The notes beneath the pieces were generated by a model. That model saw only the letters and a program-made list of their open reading frames with translations. It did not search any database and was not told the DNA's origin. From contig DUEQ01000518.1 in NCBI GenBank assembly GCA_011192085.1, positions 1 to 6,453 of the forward strand: a DNA stretch of 6,453 nt. The letters are read 5' to 3'. This stretch comes from Caldilineae bacterium. GTDB taxonomy: Bacteria > Chloroflexota > Anaerolineae > J102. Both the position numbers and the translations under genes were made by a program. Numbering within the stretch: position 1 is the stretch's first letter; every line of letters starts with the position of its first letter. Below are positions 1 through 6,363 of this stretch, piece by piece.

Positions 1-56
1 GGAGACGCCAATTGGAAGTCATGCTACAACAGATGGGGGCATTTTCGCAAGAATGA
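1..56 (+). CDS. Possible C-terminal end of an upstream gene (partial)
   Basis: Read in the frame that starts at base 3, this stretch gives 17 codons ending in TGA at 54-56. The peptide ends ...LEVMLQQMGAFSQE, which has the look of an amphipathic helical C-terminus. The gene would begin to the left of the window. Nothing in so short a tail identifies a family, so I propose no function. Base composition here is visibly poorer in G+C than in the genes that follow, and codons such as TTG, CTA, CAA and TTT are unlike mutM. It could therefore equally be intergenic DNA with a chance open frame. If it is real, the gap between its stop and the mutM promoter is only about 60 bases. Confidence 0.3.
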   Translation, partial: RRQLEVMLQQMGAFSQE

Positions 57-117
57 AACCCCTTCCAACGCGCCGCGTCATGCTGTTCCGAAAAGAGACG
101 GCCTAGCCCTTCGCCAC

Positions 118-147
118 GTTGACAACGCGTGCGCAACGCTCTACAAT
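118..147 (+). promoter_or_regulatory. Sigma70-type promoter of mutM, predicted to make a leaderless mRNA
   Basis: A perfect -35 box TTGACA lies at 119-124 and a one-mismatch -10 box TACAAT at 142-147, separated by exactly 17 bases, which is the optimal spacing. Counting the last T of the -10 box as position -7 puts +1 at base 154, the A of the mutM ATG. No purine-rich ribosome binding site precedes the ATG; the six bases before it are all C. Together these point to a leaderless transcript. The -35 box sits inside a perfect 4+1+4 palindrome (GTTG A CAAC, 118-126), which could serve as a repressor site; that last point is speculation. Confidence 0.8.
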
Positions 148-153
148 CCCCCC

Positions 154-972
154 ATGCCCGAACTACCCGAAGTCCAGACCATCCTCGACGCCCTCGCGCC
201 GCACATCCTGAACCACAACATCCGCGACGTCACCCTGCTGTGGCCGCCCGTGGTGGATCGGCCCGAACCCGCTCGCTTCCGGGCCTGGATGCAGGGCCGT
301 CGGGTGGAATCGGTCGGGCGACGGGGCAAATACATGCTCTTTCGGCTGGATGATGATCGCTGGCTAGTGATGCATCTGCGCATGACAGGCAAGGTGCGGG
401 TGGTCGCGCCCGATGATCCTCTGCGCCCCCACGACCGGCTCATCTTCCACCTGGATGATGGCCGCGAGTGGCGGTTCGAGGATCAACGCAAGTTCGGGAG
501 GGTGTATCTGGTGGAGGGTCCGGAGGAGATCGTGGGCAAATTGGGGCCGGAGCCCCTGAGCGATAACTTCGCCCCTGACTATCTCGCCCGCACCCTGGCG
601 AAACGCACCGCCCCTATCAAATCCCTGCTGCTGGATCAACGCATCGTGGCGGGCGTCGGTAATATCTACGCGGACGAGGCCCTGTTCCGGGCCCGCATCC
701 ATCCACTGCGCCCGGGCGGCTCCCTCAGTCGGGAGGAGATCGAGCGGCTGACGGGCGCCATCAAAGGGGTGTTAACGCAAGCCCTGGCCGAGATGGGCAC
801 GACCCTGCGCGATTACCGTCGCCCGGACGGGTCGGTGGGATCCTTTCAGAACAGCTTGCAGGTGTTCCGGCGCACGGGGGAGCCCTGTCCTTCTTGCGGC
901 GCGCCCATCCAGCGCATCGTCGTAGGCGGGCGCAGCACGCACTTTTGTCCGCGCGAACAACCCCTCTACTGA
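154..972 (+). CDS. mutM: Formamidopyrimidine-DNA glycosylase (Fpg/MutM), with altered zinc finger
   Basis: This is a base-excision repair enzyme that removes 8-oxoguanine and formamidopyrimidines and then cuts the abasic site by beta,delta-elimination. At 272 residues it has the usual family length. The start is fixed by the invariant MPELPEV, since Pro2 becomes the N-terminal catalytic nucleophile and Glu3 the general acid. Other family marks are Lys59 in the GRRGKY hairpin, the MHLRMTGK strand (73-80), Arg112 and Phe114 of the QRKFGR intercalation loop, the helix-two-turn-helix segment GVGNIYADE (167-175, Asn170), and TTLRDYRRPDGSVGSFQ (216-232). The C-terminal zinc finger has Cys245, Cys248 and Cys265, with Arg260 for phosphate contact. 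The fourth ligand is Glu268, in CPREQ where CxxCQ is normal. The change needs more than one base substitution and the reading frame stays sound, so a sequencing slip is unlikely. The gene is monocistronic, and its end overlaps the stop of the minus-strand remnant by a few bases. Confidence 0.96.
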   Translation: MPELPEVQTILDALAPHILNHNIRDVTLLWPPVVDRPEPARFRAWMQGRRVESVGRRGKYMLFRLDDDRWLVMHLRMTGKVRVVAPDDPLRPHDRLIFHLDDGREWRFEDQRKFGRVYLVEGPEEIVGKLGPEPLSDNFAPDYLARTLAKRTAPIKSLLLDQRIVAGVGNIYADEALFRARIHPLRPGGSLSREEIERLTGAIKGVLTQALAEMGTTLRDYRRPDGSVGSFQNSLQVFRRTGEPCPSCGAPIQRIVVGGRSTHFCPREQPLY

Positions 973-1058
973 CGAACGTCCTCCACCGCCAGCCAGGCCC
1001 GGCCCCAATCGTCCGTCAGCCAGCGGCCCGTGACGATGACCGGCTCCCACGAGGAGCG
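966..1058 (-). pseudogene. 3' remnant of an unidentified minus-strand gene
   Basis: On the minus strand the codons from about 1058 down to the TAG at 966-968 give a convincing protein C-terminus of about 30 residues, including SSWEPVIVTGRWL and then DDWGRAWLAVEDVRQ. It is rich in Trp, with alternating hydrophobic residues as in beta strands. To the right of about 1058 the frame stays open as far as an ATG at 1155-1157, but there it is simply antisense to the recognisable asparaginase fragment. I therefore take about 1058 as the broken edge rather than accept a 63-codon gene. The original gene ran convergently to mutM, its stop falling inside the last codons of mutM. I do not recognise the family. 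The alternative, that this is an intact small protein, looks less likely because its N-terminal half has no independent support. Confidence 0.45.
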
Positions 1059-1382
1059 GGCCGCATCGGAGATTCTCCCATCCCCGGTGCGGAGTTCTAC
1101 GCGGCCGACGGGCTCGGCGCGGTGGCGACCACGGGCCAGGGAGAGCATATCATCCACGCGGGCCTCTCCTTCCTGGTCATGCGTCTACTGGCGGCGGGGC
1201 TGCCCGCGGCCGAGGCGGCCTCCCACGCGACCGAGGCGTTTTTGGCCGCCACGCCCCAGGGCAAAGCGGGCTGGATCGTGGTGGACGCCGCGGGCGGGGT
1301 CGGCGTAGGTCACACCAGCCGCAACATCGCCTACGCCTGGCGCACGTCGAACGCGGCCGATTTCGTTACAGGCGTGGATTAA
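1059..1382 (+). pseudogene. 3' remnant of isoaspartyl peptidase / plant-type L-asparaginase
   Basis: The frame reads GRIGDSPIPGAEFYA, then ATTGQGEHIIHAG, and ends ...IAYAWRTSNAADFVTGVD. These match the C-terminal part of the N-terminal-nucleophile asparaginase family (IaaA, Asrgl1). GRIGDSP carries the substrate-binding Arg and Asp of the family's RxGDSP motif, and TGQGE matches its TGHGE loop. The whole alpha subunit and the start of the beta subunit, including the GTxG autocleavage site whose Thr becomes the catalytic nucleophile, are absent. The sequence immediately upstream belongs to the minus-strand remnant and to mutM. About 107 codons remain without a frameshift or internal stop, so the truncation looks recent. 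No in-frame ATG or GTG with a ribosome binding site lies near the left edge, so translation is doubtful. In the living family the enzyme hydrolyses isoaspartyl dipeptides and asparagine; this piece should be inactive. Confidence 0.8.
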
Positions 1383-2422
1383 GCCCCTCGCCCAAGCAGT
1401 TCCTCCAATTCCTCTTCGATGCTGGTGGGGGGCGGTGGCTGGATGGTGCGCACCGCGTCGCGAATGATCTCTACCGTCCTTTCCACAAAGGTCTGACCAT
1501 TGGGCAGGATGGCGTTGGAATCGAAATAGTCGCCTTTGCCCGTGTGGCTCATGGGGCCGGGCGTGATGACAGTCATCTTGCCCGCGCGCTTGAACCGATT
1601 CCAAGCCGAATTCTTGATGAACGGCCATCGTCCTGGGAACAGGATATCGCTAATGAGGTGGAAATGGTCCTTGTCGCCCTGAAGATGCCAGAGATGCTCC
1701 ACAAAAGCGATGCCGGGATCGTCGGTGAGCACGCCGCCAATGGAGACCACATAGATGGGCGCGTCCAGACCCAGACACAGAAATGGAGCCACCCCCACCG
1801 CGATCTGCCCTCCGCCGCTCCATCCCATGATCACCACGGGGATGTCTCCCGCCAGGGGGTAGTCATGGCGGTAGAGGCTTTTGGCGATCTCTCGGGCCAC
1901 GCCCGCGTTGTTGATGGGCCCGTAGCGCGGATCCGCTGAGACGGCCACATTGAAGAGATTGCGGGCAAAGATGAAGGTAGCCAGGATGCCGCCTGTGATG
2001 GTCTTGCGCTTTTCGTGGATCTTCCGCCACAACCAGCCCAACATGCGCTCCCCGGTCAGGGGATTGTTGGTGACGGAGAAGGGATACACATCGCTGATGA
2101 TGACAGCTTCAGGCAGGGCTTCCGTCAATGTCTCCAGGAAAACCCGCTCGCGATACGATAGCTCCTCGGCTGAGACGCCGCCAATGGCTGTGAGATAGAC
2201 CAGATAGAACCGGGGGCGGGCCCCAACCTCGCGCCTCCGATCCGCCTGCGCTTCGATCTCCTCCCGCACCTCTTCACTCAGCTTGCCGGGCGAGGGCGCA
2301 TGACTGGTCCATCCCGCCCACCAGGTCAGGGCTTCCAGCGGCGATAAAAGGGCCATGATGAACAGCAGGCCCAATACAATGGCCCCCAACGTCAAACCGG
2401 TGAGAATCACGGCATCAAGCAT
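1379..2422 (-). CDS. Membrane-anchored alpha/beta-hydrolase-like protein
   Basis: This 347-residue protein has one hydrophobic segment at residues about 4-28 with no clear signal peptidase site, suggesting an N-terminal anchor. A charged stretch (about 47-68, EEVREEIEAQADRRRE) and then a globular domain follow. The domain shows a nucleophile elbow, VVIMGWSGGGQ, with Ser202 in G-W-S-G-G after a beta strand. Candidate acids are Asp250 or Asp252 (LQGDKDHFH), and the candidate His is His293 (GPMSHTGKGDYF). The order Ser, Asp, His fits an alpha/beta-hydrolase triad, so a serine esterase or lipase-like activity is inferred; the substrate is unknown. The C-terminus is Pro-rich, then acidic (PPPPTSIEEELEELLG). 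The start ATG is preceded by AGGAGGG five bases upstream, a strong ribosome binding site inside the upstream gene, whose stop it overlaps by 8 bases, implying translational coupling. The stop TAA shares TTAA with the stop of the convergent asparaginase remnant. Confidence 0.8.
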   Translation of the reverse strand: MLDAVILTGLTLGAIVLGLLFIMALLSPLEALTWWAGWTSHAPSPGKLSEEVREEIEAQADRRREVGARPRFYLVYLTAIGGVSAEELSYRERVFLETLTEALPEAVIISDVYPFSVTNNPLTGERMLGWLWRKIHEKRKTITGGILATFIFARNLFNVAVSADPRYGPINNAGVAREIAKSLYRHDYPLAGDIPVVIMGWSGGGQIAVGVAPFLCLGLDAPIYVVSIGGVLTDDPGIAFVEHLWHLQGDKDHFHLISDILFPGRWPFIKNSAWNRFKRAGKMTVITPGPMSHTGKGDYFDSNAILPNGQTFVERTVEIIRDAVRTIQPPPPTSIEEELEELLGRGA

Positions 2423-3044
2423 CGCGGCCCTCCTGCTGCTGCGCGGCCTGCAACATCAACGCCCGCTGCGCCCGCACATACGCCATCACCAGATCGTTCG
2501 GGTCCCGATACTCCGCCTTTCCCGTGGCGATCTTCAAAAACCAACGCTTGACAGCATCCAATTTCAGGAAAGAAAGGCTGGTCGCCAACTCCAGCAACAA
2601 CCATCCCAACAAAGAGACGACCAACGCCTGGGCCGAGCCAAAATCGTAGGCGTGGGCCACATGGATAATGAGATTGATCACCACCCACACCCGTAGCAGC
2701 GCATACAGGTAATGGCCAAGATGAGGCAGCAGGATGAGAAATCCCAGGATAAAGGGCGTGAAACTCTGGCTGACGATGATGAACACATCGACAAAGGGCT
2801 TGTGAACTCCGAACACCATGGCGGACAACGCCTGGACGGAGAGAGTCCAGAAGAGGAAGGTGAGGAGGAAGAGAAACGCAAAGGCCAGGAGAGAGCGAAT
2901 AAACTGGCTGCGACTGACCCGGTTGGCGAACAGCACCACGCTGTTCCCGAAGAGCAGGGAGAGAATGGCGAGGAAGAGGACAAGCAGGGCGTGTTGCAAT
3001 TCAGGTGAGATAGCCATAAGCGAGCGCAAGCTGTTGTTGAGCAT
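2415..3044 (-). CDS. Multi-pass (about five-helix) membrane protein of unknown function
   Basis: With the start at 3042-3044 this gene encodes 209 residues. Hydrophobic segments are at about 18-40, 48-73, 84-106, 112-132 and 138-160, followed by a soluble, basic-to-polar tail (161-209) ending QQQEGRDA. Between helices 1 and 2 the loop is basic (NRVSRSQFIR), and the tail carries KLDAVKRWFLKIATGK. By the positive-inside rule the tail and the first loop would be cytoplasmic. I do not recognise the family and see no catalytic motif. I chose ATG 3044 because it begins 19 bases after the stop of the AddB-like gene; an upstream in-frame ATG at 3132-3134 would force a 71-base overlap with that gene's conserved cysteine cluster, and a further ATG at 3015-3017 would also keep all helices. 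No clear Shine-Dalgarno site precedes any of the three. Its 3' end overlaps the hydrolase gene, so the two are probably made together and may interact. Confidence 0.75.
   Translation of the reverse strand: MLNNSLRSLMAISPELQHALLVLFLAILSLLFGNSVVLFANRVSRSQFIRSLLAFAFLFLLTFLFWTLSVQALSAMVFGVHKPFVDVFIIVSQSFTPFILGFLILLPHLGHYLYALLRVWVVINLIIHVAHAYDFGSAQALVVSLLGWLLLELATSLSFLKLDAVKRWFLKIATGKAEYRDPNDLVMAYVRAQRALMLQAAQQQEGRDA
2428..2434 (-). promoter_or_regulatory. Strong ribosome binding site AGGAGGG for the hydrolase gene
   Basis: The minus strand reads AGGAGGG five bases before the ATG at 2420-2422. It lies within the last codons of the membrane-protein gene (the Gln-Glu-Gly-Arg region). This supports the chosen start and shows that the genome uses Shine-Dalgarno initiation inside operons. 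Confidence 0.75.
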
Positions 3045-3063
3045 GAGGTGGATAGGTTCTATT

Positions 3064-6000
3064 CTAACTGAAATCCCCCCGAGGGCGATAATGCCAGCAA
3101 AAGGACGCGGCCGGGCAGTGTTCGGGACAGCCATCGCGAAGGGGTTGGGGCCGAAACCGCCCCGCGCGCACGCCCTCCACGGCTTCCCAGGCGTAGTCCG
3201 TCGCCCGTTGCACCGCGTCCTCGACGCCGAACTTCTCCAACCGCAAGTCGCTGGGTTTCGCCTTGATCACACTCCAATAAAACCCATCGACGGCCCGGCC
3301 ATGTTCCAACACCTGCGCCGCGGCCTGGGCGTAGAGGGGAAGCTGGAGATAGCGTCCCTCCATCAGCGACCTTTTGTCATATCGGCTCACATCGCCCGTC
3401 TTGTAATCGACGATGCGCATGCCGCCCTCGCCGTCGTGGTCCACCCGATCGATGACGCCCCGCAGGAGCATGACGTCAGTCCCTTGGGGATGGGGCAGAG
3501 ACAGAGGCGCGCGGCCCTGTACGCCAAACGCGGCCTCGAAGGCCCGCGGCCGCCATCCCGGATTGACCTCCTCCGCCATCCTTTCCAGGGTGCGGCGCAG
3601 GATCGTTTTGATCTGCTCGCGTTCTTGGGACCACCAGGCCGTAGGGCGAAAGCCATAGCGCTCGGGCGCCTCATCCAACAGGTCATCGGCCATGACCTCC
3701 CAGATGGCGATGAGGGCCTTCGCGTCGTCCGCCTTATCCGCGCCCTGGCGGAATACCAGCTCCAAGGCCCGATGGTAGAACCTTCCCAACTGCTGGGCGT
3801 TCATTCCCAACGTCGGCTTCTCCCTGGCTTCCAACGACAGGACGCTTTCTGCAAAGAACCAGTAGGGGCAGGCGCGATAGGTTTCCAGCCGGGCGGGGGA
3901 CCACACATGACGGGGGCCGTAACGACGGCTGAGCGCAGTCGTCTGGGATGAGAGGTCGCCGTCAAAGGCGTTGAATCGCCTGGCATAGCGCGAGACGGCC
4001 GCGTGCGCGGCGTAACGCCACCGAGTCAGGCGCTCCTCTCCCGCGGCCTCCCGCATGAACGCGGCGTTCATCCCCTGGGGGTGACGGGCCAGGGCCAGCA
4101 TCAGCTCGGGGAAGGAGGCCGGGGGCGCGTGAAAAAGGCTATTCTCGTGGGTGAGCTGCACAGCTTCCACCTGAGCCGCGCGTAACAGCCAGCGCCAGAG
4201 GAGTGAAGGAGGCCAGTCTGCGCCTCCTTCGGCCAGGCGAGGCCGGGTAATGAGCACCCGGGCGTCGGCCCGGCTGAAAGCCAGATAGAACAGCGCAGCC
4301 TCCCGGTTGTCGGGCGAGGGGTCCACCTGCCAGCCTGCGCGGCGCAGGGCCTCCCGGTCCGCGCCCCGTAAAAACGCGTCCTCATGCAAGGTGGCGGGGA
4401 AGACGCCCTCGGCCAGGCCCAGGATGGCCACGGCTCGAAAGCGTAGCCCGGCCAGGGAGGCCGCATCCCCCGCCAGCAGCGTGCGGCGGCCGGGAGCGCG
4501 CTGCGGATCGTAGCGTCCCGCCTCCAGCGCGCCTCCCAGGTCAGTGAGGAATGCCTGAAAGGTGACAGGGGGGAGGTTCAGCGCGTCCGCGGCCCAGACC
4601 ATGCCGCGCAGGGTCTCTTTGAATGCGTTGAGCGCGGCGATGTCGCGGGCGATCAGCCGTGCATCGTCGCTGGCCCGGATGCGGGCGATCATGTTCAGGG
4701 TGAAGCTGGACCGCGGGGCGGGAGCATCCTCCTCCCGGAGTTCAACGTCGTCGGAGGGTTCGGGCCCGATGAGGTCTTCCAGCCAGCGCACGAAGGTCCG
4801 CACGGGATGTGCGCCGCGGGGCGGAGTCAGGGACCGTCGGAAACACAGCCATTTACGCCATAACTGTCGCGCTGCATCCCCGCGCGGGGCCGCGACCCCG
4901 GCCTCATCCTCATCCCGCCATGGGCGCTCCTCCTTCCTGTCGCTCTCCACCTTCGCCCGCCGTCGGAACGCGTCCCACCACAAGCCTGCGCCCGACGTCA
5001 CCCGGCCCCAACGGGCCAATGCAGCCAGCGCGTCCGCATCCTCGGGCCGAATGACCAGCGTCGCATCCCCATCATCCGCGTCCTCCCCAGCCACAACCCA
5101 GCGCCAGTCGAAGTAGGGGGAGCGCCAGGCCGCGACCGCGTCGCGGTAGGGGAATCGGGGATCGGCCAGGGGATGCCAGCGCGTCGGCGGGGGCGTGAAC
5201 AGGTTTAACAGGGACATGAGCGCGTCCACGGCCAGGTTTTCTCGCAGGGGCAGGCCCCCTGTCAGGGTGACGGGCAGACCGAATTCGGCTGCGGTCTGGG
5301 CGATGGCGTCCCGGTAGGGCGCGAGGTCCCGGGCGATGAGCGCGACCTCGCTCAAGTCCAGTCCATCCTGCACCAGGCGTTGTTTGAGCCAGCGCAACGC
5401 GGCTCGCACCTCGCCCGCTTGATCTGGTGCAGCAATGGCATCCAGGGAGGAAGGGGCCGCAGGGGCGGTGTAGCCGGGCTGGAGAAGGCGGGAGGTCAGG
5501 GAGGCGATGGGTGTTGGGTAAGGATTGGGATTGGGGAGGGATTCGGGAGGGAGGCCGAGGGCCTGCGCGGCCTGTTCCCAGGCGTCCTGCCAGGGCCCGG
5601 CCACAGAGGGCTCCCAACCGTCCTTCAAATCCCCGGTCATGGTGACGATGAACGCCTTCACCCGTTGGCTCAGCATCCGCAGCAGGGCCAGGTCGGAGGC
5701 GTGGAAGCGGGTGAAACCATCCACGGCCAGGAAGTCCCAATCCCGGGCCAGGGTCTCATCCTCGCCCAGCGCCCGAACCGCACAGGGAATCAGCCCGGCG
5801 CTGTCGGTCCACCCCCGGGCGGTCAGCTCCGCCCGATACGCGGCGTAGAGCCGGGCCAGTTCCGTCAGCCGGGGCTCCCCGCCCATCCTCTGTGCCTGCC
5901 GGGCGAAGTCGCCGGGATCGATGCGGGCGCGGGTGAGTTCGGCGAAGCGGTCGCGCAGGGCGCGGATGAAGCCGGGCTTGCGCGTCAGGGGCGCGTAGTA

Positions 6001-6297
6001 GCTCAGGTCGGCCTGATCCACCAACGCCCGCAGGAGGCGGATCTGGATGGGGTCTGTGATGAGGATGCAGGGTTTGCCCGCCATGTCGAGCAGTTCGCGG
6101 GCCAGGCCCGTGAGGGTGTGGATGCGCACGCCAAATGCGCCCTTTGGGGCCAGGCCGCGGTATCCCGCCTGGGCTTGCCGCCTGCTTCCTACAACGATCC
6201 GCGCCTTTCCCCAGGCCTGGGCCGTCTCCCGGGCGCTATTCAACACGAACTCGGTCTTCCCCGCGCCGGCCGGGGCGACGTAAAGGCGCTTCGCCAT
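3064..6297 (-). CDS. AddB-like helicase-nuclease subunit (inactivated UvrD-like helicase plus PD-(D/E)XK nuclease)
   Basis: This 1077-residue protein is close to the usual AddB length. In the AddAB family it processes double-strand DNA ends for recombination. Residues 8-15 (APAGAGKT) form a Walker A site, with Lys14 and Thr15. A UvrD-like C-terminal lobe shows ILGLAEGVFPA (625-635) and LFYLAFSRADARVLI (669-683). The nuclease region opens with ARLETYRACPYWFF (802-815) and GRFYHRALE (838-846, His842). It continues with GVIDRVD (Asp950), IVDYKTG (Asp964, Lys966) and YLQLPLY (Gln985), the full PD-(D/E)XK set. Cys810, Cys1057, Cys1061 and Cys1067 fit the AddB iron-sulfur ligands, though the last three are spaced C-x3-C-x5-C where C-x2-C-x5-C is typical. 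Residues 250-264 (PPESLPNPNPYPTPI) look like a linker. The start ATG follows AAGGAG at 11 bases. Neither neighbour in the window is an AddA-type helicase, so whether it works as a true AddB is inferred. Confidence 0.9.
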   Translation of the reverse strand: MAKRLYVAPAGAGKTEFVLNSARETAQAWGKARIVVGSRRQAQAGYRGLAPKGAFGVRIHTLTGLARELLDMAGKPCILITDPIQIRLLRALVDQADLSYYAPLTRKPGFIRALRDRFAELTRARIDPGDFARQAQRMGGEPRLTELARLYAAYRAELTARGWTDSAGLIPCAVRALGEDETLARDWDFLAVDGFTRFHASDLALLRMLSQRVKAFIVTMTGDLKDGWEPSVAGPWQDAWEQAAQALGLPPESLPNPNPYPTPIASLTSRLLQPGYTAPAAPSSLDAIAAPDQAGEVRAALRWLKQRLVQDGLDLSEVALIARDLAPYRDAIAQTAAEFGLPVTLTGGLPLRENLAVDALMSLLNLFTPPPTRWHPLADPRFPYRDAVAAWRSPYFDWRWVVAGEDADDGDATLVIRPEDADALAALARWGRVTSGAGLWWDAFRRRAKVESDRKEERPWRDEDEAGVAAPRGDAARQLWRKWLCFRRSLTPPRGAHPVRTFVRWLEDLIGPEPSDDVELREEDAPAPRSSFTLNMIARIRASDDARLIARDIAALNAFKETLRGMVWAADALNLPPVTFQAFLTDLGGALEAGRYDPQRAPGRRTLLAGDAASLAGLRFRAVAILGLAEGVFPATLHEDAFLRGADREALRRAGWQVDPSPDNREAALFYLAFSRADARVLITRPRLAEGGADWPPSLLWRWLLRAAQVEAVQLTHENSLFHAPPASFPELMLALARHPQGMNAAFMREAAGEERLTRWRYAAHAAVSRYARRFNAFDGDLSSQTTALSRRYGPRHVWSPARLETYRACPYWFFAESVLSLEAREKPTLGMNAQQLGRFYHRALELVFRQGADKADDAKALIAIWEVMADDLLDEAPERYGFRPTAWWSQEREQIKTILRRTLERMAEEVNPGWRPRAFEAAFGVQGRAPLSLPHPQGTDVMLLRGVIDRVDHDGEGGMRIVDYKTGDVSRYDKRSLMEGRYLQLPLYAQAAAQVLEHGRAVDGFYWSVIKAKPSDLRLEKFGVEDAVQRATDYAWEAVEGVRAGRFRPQPLRDGCPEHCPAASFCWHYRPRGDFS
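5516..5551 (+). other. G-quadruplex-prone tract on the template strand of the AddB-like gene
   Basis: The plus strand carries six runs of three or more G (at 5516, 5527, 5533, 5538, 5545 and 5549), separated by 1 to 8 bases, and so meets the usual G3N1-7 rule. It lies opposite the codons for the Pro-Asn-Pro linker (residues 250-264). The tract may simply reflect CCC and CCA/AAC codon use for that linker. Confidence 0.45.
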
Positions 6298-6308
6298 CTC
6301 TGCCTATA

Positions 6309-6314
6309 CTCCTT
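6309..6314 (-). promoter_or_regulatory. Ribosome binding site AAGGAG of the AddB-like gene
   Basis: The minus strand reads TAAGGAG, then an 11-base spacer, then the ATG at 6295-6297. The spacing is a little long but usable. The TAA within this sequence is also the stop of the candidate 11-codon ORF just upstream, so a ribosome ending there would sit on the site. Confidence 0.6.
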
Positions 6315-6348
6315 ACTCCAACCAGGAATACCAATCCAGGATTTTCAT
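6313..6348 (-). CDS. Candidate short leader ORF MKILDWYSWLE
   Basis: In the spacer between the XdhC-like gene and the AddB-like gene, an ATG at 6346-6348 opens an 11-residue frame, MKILDWYSWLE, closed by TAA at 6313-6315. It has its own AAGGAG (6359-6364), ten bases upstream. Its stop overlaps the Shine-Dalgarno site of the AddB-like gene, an arrangement typical of translational coupling. The peptide holds two Trp and one Tyr in eleven residues, but I see no alternative hairpins that would indicate attenuation. A competing frame begins at ATG 6365-6367, overlapping the xdhC stop as ATGA, and runs about 43 codons into the AddB-like gene. Either could be chance in a short A-rich spacer, so confidence is low. 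Confidence 0.25.
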   Translation of the reverse strand: MKILDWYSWLE

Positions 6349-6363
6349 CGCTCACTATCTCCT

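Noticed and set aside
21..50. Leftward promoter (TTGCGA, 18 bases, TAGCAT on the minus strand)
   Set aside because: The boxes are weak, and it would run out of the window through a possible plus-strand coding tail, with nothing visible to drive.
67..79. Small dyad ACGCG-C-CGCGT between the left edge and mutM as a terminator
   Set aside because: The loop is one base, too tight for a hairpin, and no T-run follows.
966..1157. Intact 63-codon minus-strand gene
   Set aside because: Its N-terminal half is antisense to recognisable asparaginase motifs (GDSP, TGQGE). Only the C-terminal half looks like real protein.
2712..3008. Plus-strand frame with a very charged Glu/Lys product
   Set aside because: It is the complement of Phe/Leu-rich transmembrane codons. 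The purine-rich tract around 2840-2970 has the same cause and is not a separate element.
3045..3134. Upstream ATG (3132-3134) as the start of the membrane protein
   Set aside because: It would overlap the AddB-like C-terminal cysteine cluster by 71 bases, and the added residues are not hydrophobic or motif-bearing. The start at 3044 fits the end of the upstream gene.
2818..3951. Long plus-strand open frame of 377 codons
   Set aside because: It is antisense to the conserved nuclease and cysteine motifs of the AddB-like gene and to the membrane protein. Its own translation shows no recognisable domain; long antisense frames are common in GC-rich genes.
4562..5116. Plus-strand open frame of 184 codons, Ser/Arg rich
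   Set aside because: Shadow of the AddB-like gene; its composition is what reverse-complemented high-GC codons give.
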